Positions 60,911-64,000 of a stretch of 64,000 nt of DNA are shown here, piece after piece; the stretch's first letter is position 1; each line of letters begins with the position of its first letter. The notes under the pieces were generated by a model. It saw only the letters and a program-made list of their open reading frames with translations, had not been told where the DNA came from and did no database searches. The position numbers and the translations under genes are program-made. The stretch comes from Coprosoma sp963632935 (lineage in GTDB: Bacteria; Bacillota_I; Bacilli_A; RF39; UBA660). The stretch covers positions 1 through 64,000 of the forward strand of contig CAVGWA010000004.1 of the NCBI GenBank assembly GCA_963632935.1, in the 5' to 3' direction.

Positions 60911-62065
60911 ATCGTTTTATTTTTAGATTCTATACAAACCCTTTGAACAATTGATAATGATGAAATTAAAGAAAGAACAAAACTACCACCATAACTTAAA
61001 AATGGTAATGGAACACCTGTTAATGGAATTAGTCCAAACATTCCACCTAAGTTTACAAATATATGAATAAATATATAACTTGCAATACCAACACACATAT
61101 ATCTACCTCTTAATGTAGAAGAATTTGATCCGATTACGCAAATGCGATATAAAATAATAGCATAAAGTATAAAAATAAATATTGTTTTTAAACCATTTTC
61201 TTCTGCAATTATGGCGAATACTGAATCAGTATGTGGTTCTGGAATATAAGAATATTTTTGTTTACTTTTTCCAAGACCAAGTCCAAAAAAGCCGCCATCA
61301 TTTATTGCAATATAACTGTTACATACTTGATACCCTCCACTTTCATAATTACCACATGGATCTAAAAATGAAGTAAAACGGCTAATACGTGCACTGTTTA
61401 AAATATGTCCCTGAATTAAATATATAAATAAAAGTACAAAAATGCACAAGAAAAACATTAATAAAAATGTTTTTATTTTATCTTTTTTTAAAATTGGGCT
61501 TGTAAGAAACATCATACCCATTATGAATAATGTTATAAGTAATGTTCCAAAATCCTTTTGCAGAATAATAGTTGCAGGAATTATAGTTGATATTAGTAAT
61601 ATACTGCCAATTGTATCGTAATGTTTAATGTCAACTGTTCTTAATTTTCTATAGTTTTTTTCAAATAAAAGTGCTAGCATAGCTATTAAAATTGGTTTAG
61701 AAAATTCACTTGGTTGAAGTTTAATTACTTTTAAGTCAATCCAGTTTTTAGAACCACTTAATTCATCAAAAGTTAATGCCCACAAATTTAAAAATATAAC
61801 AATTATAAACATTGCAGGAATTATTATTTTGTAATATTTTGTATCTGTTTTAATAATTATAGAGCCTATTATAGAACCTATTATAATGAAAATAAGTTGT
61901 CTAAAAAAATAATAATATATTGATACATCATAATTAACAACTGCGGCTCTTGATGAGGCTGTAACTATGTTTAAAAGGCCACCAATAAATAATATTGTTG
62001 TTGTAATTAATAGTACTTTATCAAGGTTTTTTATAGCACCAATCAATGATTGTTTTTTCTGCATA
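60895..62065 (-). CDS. ftsW: FtsW/RodA/SpoVE-family peptidoglycan polymerase
   Basis: 390 aa, ten TM helices (SEDS family). SGSKNWIDL, QPSEFSKP, GLGLGKSKQKYSYIPEPHTDSVFAIIAEENG and GLIPLTGVPLPFLSYGGS; the PxPHTD and PLTGVPLPF segments fit FtsW (or SpoVE) better than RodA. Glycan-strand polymerase of the division septum or spore cortex. Start 62065 after GGAGGTGGGG; the longer upstream frame is not needed. Confidence 0.85.
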
Positions 62066-62205
62066 GCCCCACCTCCTACTTTATATAATAATAGCATATT
62101 ATTTTTTATTTTTCTATAATTATAATTTAAAAAAATATAATTAGGTATTTTTAATATACGTTTTTTTACTGATGAATAAACTATTATTAGATAGGAGGCA
62201 TAAAT

Positions 62206-62361
62206 ATGTATTATTATGGCGGATATCAAGGCTACGGCTGTGGCACACCTTATGGCACTAATTATGGAGGATATGGAACTGGCTATGGTGCAGCTATTAT
62301 ATTAGTATTATTTATTCTACTTGTAATAATTATTGGTGCGAGAGCATTTGGTAGCAATTAA
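62206..62361 (+). CDS. YjcZ-like spore peptide
   Basis: 51 aa: Gly/Tyr-rich head (MYYYGGYQGYGCGTPYGTNY) and a single C-terminal TM (AAIILVLFILLVIIIGARAF). This matches the YjcZ family of small sporulation proteins. RBS TAGGAGG; own terminator. Divergent from ftsW. Confidence 0.75.
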   Translation: MYYYGGYQGYGCGTPYGTNYGGYGTGYGAAIILVLFILLVIIIGARAFGSN

Positions 62362-62382
62362 AGGATATTATTATCCTTTTTT
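62361..62382 (+). terminator. Terminator after yjcZ-like gene
   Basis: AAGGATA / TATCCTT stem with TTAT loop and T-tract. Confidence 0.8.
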
Positions 62383-62383
62383 C

Positions 62384-62412
62384 TTTACATTTAATATTTA
62401 TAAGGTTATAAT
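62384..62412 (+). promoter_or_regulatory. Promoter of def operon
   Basis: TTTACA, 17-base spacer, TATAAT. Leader of about 70 nt, long for this window; a second extended -10 (TGgTAAAAT) lies at 62461-62469. Confidence 0.7.
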
Positions 62413-62488
62413 ATGAATGCTTTTAAAAGATAATTTTTTTATCTTGTTTTATATTAATTATGGTAAAATAGTATATGGAGGTAGTGTT

Positions 62489-63037
62489 ATGTTTAAACCT
62501 TTAAATATTTTAGATGAAAAACATAAAGTTTTAAGACAAAAAAGTTTAGAAGTTAAATTACCTTTGTCTAAAGATGATAAAAAAATAATAGAACAAATCA
62601 TTAAACATTTAACTTATAGTCAAATAGAAAAATATGCGGAAAAATATGATTTAAGACCTGGCATGGGTCTTGCTTTTCCGCAGCTTGGAATACTTAAAAG
62701 AATTATTGTTTTGGTATATGAATATGAAGAAGGAAAATTTGAAAATTATGTTTTAATTAATCCAAAAATTATTAGTCACTCTGAAGAGATGGTTGCTTTA
62801 GAAACTGGTGAAGGATGTTTAAGTGTTAATCGTGAAGTAGAAGGTCATGTTCCAAGATATGCTAGAATAACTATTACTGGTTATGATCCCGATGGAAATA
62901 AAATAAGTATCCGAGCTCGAGAAGATTTATCGGTTGCCTTTCAACATGAAGTTGATCATTTGAATGGAATTTTATTTTTTGATAGAATAGACAAAAATAA
63001 ACCATTTTTTAGTGAAAATGAAATCAGATTAATTTAG
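62489..63037 (+). CDS. def: Peptide deformylase
   Basis: 182 aa. Motif 1 GMGLAFPQLG, motif 2 EGCLSV (metal Cys), motif 3 QHEVDHLNG (metal His pair and catalytic Glu). Removes N-formyl groups from nascent proteins. ATG 62489 follows GGAGGTAG; the 24 upstream codons lie in the leader. Confidence 0.95.
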   Translation: MFKPLNILDEKHKVLRQKSLEVKLPLSKDDKKIIEQIIKHLTYSQIEKYAEKYDLRPGMGLAFPQLGILKRIIVLVYEYEEGKFENYVLINPKIISHSEEMVALETGEGCLSVNREVEGHVPRYARITITGYDPDGNKISIRAREDLSVAFQHEVDHLNGILFFDRIDKNKPFFSENEIRLI

Positions 63038-63049
63038 GGAGGACAGAAT

Positions 63050-64000
63050 ATGAAAAAAATAATTATTAAATATGTTGTTTTAATTATTATAACTTTTGGT
63101 ATTTCTATTTGTATCTATAATCATATAGAAATTAATAAACCAGTTGATACTGAAAGTGATTTATTATCTTTACAAAGTCAAAAAGAAAAACAATATTTAA
63201 ACAATACTAACTATACAGTTGATAGTCCAAATGTTATATTAAATCCCTATGGTAACTCACCTTTATCTGCTTTAATAGTTTTTCAAACTAAAGATTTAAC
63301 AACTACTACAATAACTGTAAAAGGCAAAGATGGTGCGGATGATTTAACTCATACATTTACGCCTGCTAAAGTTCACATATTACCTATTTATGGTTTATAT
63401 GCAGGATATGAAAATAAAGTAATTATTAGTGTAAGCGGAGTAAGTAAAGAAATAACAATTAAAACTGACGAATTACCAAATGATTTTGCTAAAGTAACTG
63501 ATTTAAATAACAATGAATTTAAAACTGACGAATTTTATTTTACAACTCCAGAAGATACTGGTTATACATCAGCCTATGATTCAAATGGTGAAGTTAGATG
63601 GTATTTAGTCGGAGATTATAAATGGGACATTCAAAGGCTTAACAATGGACATATTTTATTAAGTAGTGATAAAACTTTAAAAAAATCATATAGTGTTGGT
63701 TTAATTGAAATGGATTTACTTGGAAAAATATATTATGAATATGCAATTCCTGGTGGTTATCACCATGATGTGTTTGAACTTAATAATGGTAATTTACTTT
63801 TGGCTTCTAATAAACAAGGTAGTGATACTTATGAAGACTATGCTGTAGAAATAGATAGGGCTACAGGAAAAATTACTAAAGAAATTGATTTATCTCAAAT
63901 ACTTCCTGGTAAAAAGAAAAATAATTGGTTTAAAATGAATTCAATTAATTATGATATTAATACAAATTCAATTACAGTGTCAGGATATAATAATAATATG
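63050..64000 (+). CDS. Arylsulfate sulfotransferase-like protein (partial, runs off right edge)
   Basis: 317 codons visible without a stop. N-terminal TM/signal (6-22), an Ig-like N-terminal domain (about 50-150), then the start of a beta-propeller with YDSNGEVRWYL, IPGGYHHDVFELNNGNLLLAS, the catalytic His expected in the GYHHD segment. Resembles PF05935 arylsulfotransferases, which move sulfate between phenolic compounds outside the cell. Twelve bases after def, strong AGGGAGG RBS. Confidence 0.75.
   Translation, partial: MKKIIIKYVVLIIITFGISICIYNHIEINKPVDTESDLLSLQSQKEKQYLNNTNYTVDSPNVILNPYGNSPLSALIVFQTKDLTTTTITVKGKDGADDLTHTFTPAKVHILPIYGLYAGYENKVIISVSGVSKEITIKTDELPNDFAKVTDLNNNEFKTDEFYFTTPEDTGYTSAYDSNGEVRWYLVGDYKWDIQRLNNGHILLSSDKTLKKSYSVGLIEMDLLGKIYYEYAIPGGYHHDVFELNNGNLLLASNKQGSDTYEDYAVEIDRATGKITKEIDLSQILPGKKKNNWFKMNSINYDINTNSITVSGYNNNM

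Noticed and set aside
1..64000. Mycoplasma-type code (TGA = Trp)
   Set aside because: ATGA overlaps use TGA as stop, tRNA-Trp has anticodon CCA, and genes contain no needed in-frame TGA.
1..64000. CRISPR array, prophage or rRNA operon
   Set aside because: No regularly spaced repeats, no phage structural genes and no rRNA sequence were seen.

Overview
The window is very AT-rich Bacillota DNA from a Gram-positive, spore-forming, monoderm lineage. Evidence for this: a sigA/dnaG/trmK block, a yyzM(DUF951)-ychF-rpsF-ssb-rpsR block, an rpiB-ywzB-spoIID-spoIIQ block, and at least six sporulation or germination genes (cwlD, cwlJ, spoIID, spoIIQ, spoIIM, spoIVB). TGA is a stop codon, because ATGA start/stop overlaps occur at 43109-43112 and 43921-43924, and the only tRNA is tRNA-Trp(CCA). 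The code is therefore 11 and not the Mycoplasma code. An uncultured gut-type Bacilli lineage (Erysipelotrichia/RF39-like) fits, but that placement is inference.

Layout. 1-12 kb: mostly plus-strand genes: DUF951, an AbgT-type transporter, YchF, S6/SSB/S18, a thioester-domain surface protein with its sortase, CwlD, an Abi_2/HEPN protein in front of an HtrA protease, CwlJ (minus), tRNA-Trp, RpiB, YwzB, SpoIID and SpoIIQ. 12-16.4 kb: an insertion zone with an IS1634-type element that splits a small decayed gene, a Nudix gene and an ISL3-type element. 16.4-20.8 kb: a collagen-like BclA-type protein, a thioredoxin-like protein, a putative metal exporter, a ZIP transporter, a guanine-deaminase-like enzyme and an HTH protein. 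20.8-26.7 kb: an OpgB/LtaS-type phosphoglycerol transferase, MnmA, SpoIIM, a 29-aa Prli42-like peptide, an SGNH hydrolase and SpoIVB. 26.7-46.4 kb: a surface-polysaccharide locus of sixteen minus-strand genes (acyltransferase, GtrB-type polyprenyl-phosphate glycosyltransferase, five multi-spanning GT-C-like proteins, GT2/GT4/GT14 enzymes, a PssD/PssE pair, a Wzy-like polymerase and a Wzx-like flippase). 46.5-56 kb: LMW phosphatase, peptidoglycan deacetylase, QueH, PilD, PilC, a YqfQ-like protein, TrmK, SigA and DnaG. 56-58 kb: an intact IS1202-type element with a long target duplication, next to a candidate small RNA. 58-64 kb: ComEC, ComEA, FtsW, a YjcZ-like spore peptide, Def and the start of an arylsulfotransferase.

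How they work together. Three themes recur. First, envelope building: polysaccharide, phosphoglycerol polymer, sortase anchoring, peptidoglycan trimming. Second, endosporulation and germination, with cwlJ and the yqfQ-like gene sharing a CATATAATA promoter core that fits mother-cell sigma factors. Third, DNA uptake (ComEA, ComEC, PilC, PilD).

Most unusual points: the strong C/A bias of the plus strand in 1-12 kb, which fades across the two neighbouring insertion sequences; a decayed gene with an attenuator-like leader; a sortase whose usual catalytic Arg position is Gln; an IS1202-type element with 28-bp direct repeats; and a structured minus-strand RNA candidate beside it. All family calls are from reading the sequence; no database search was run.
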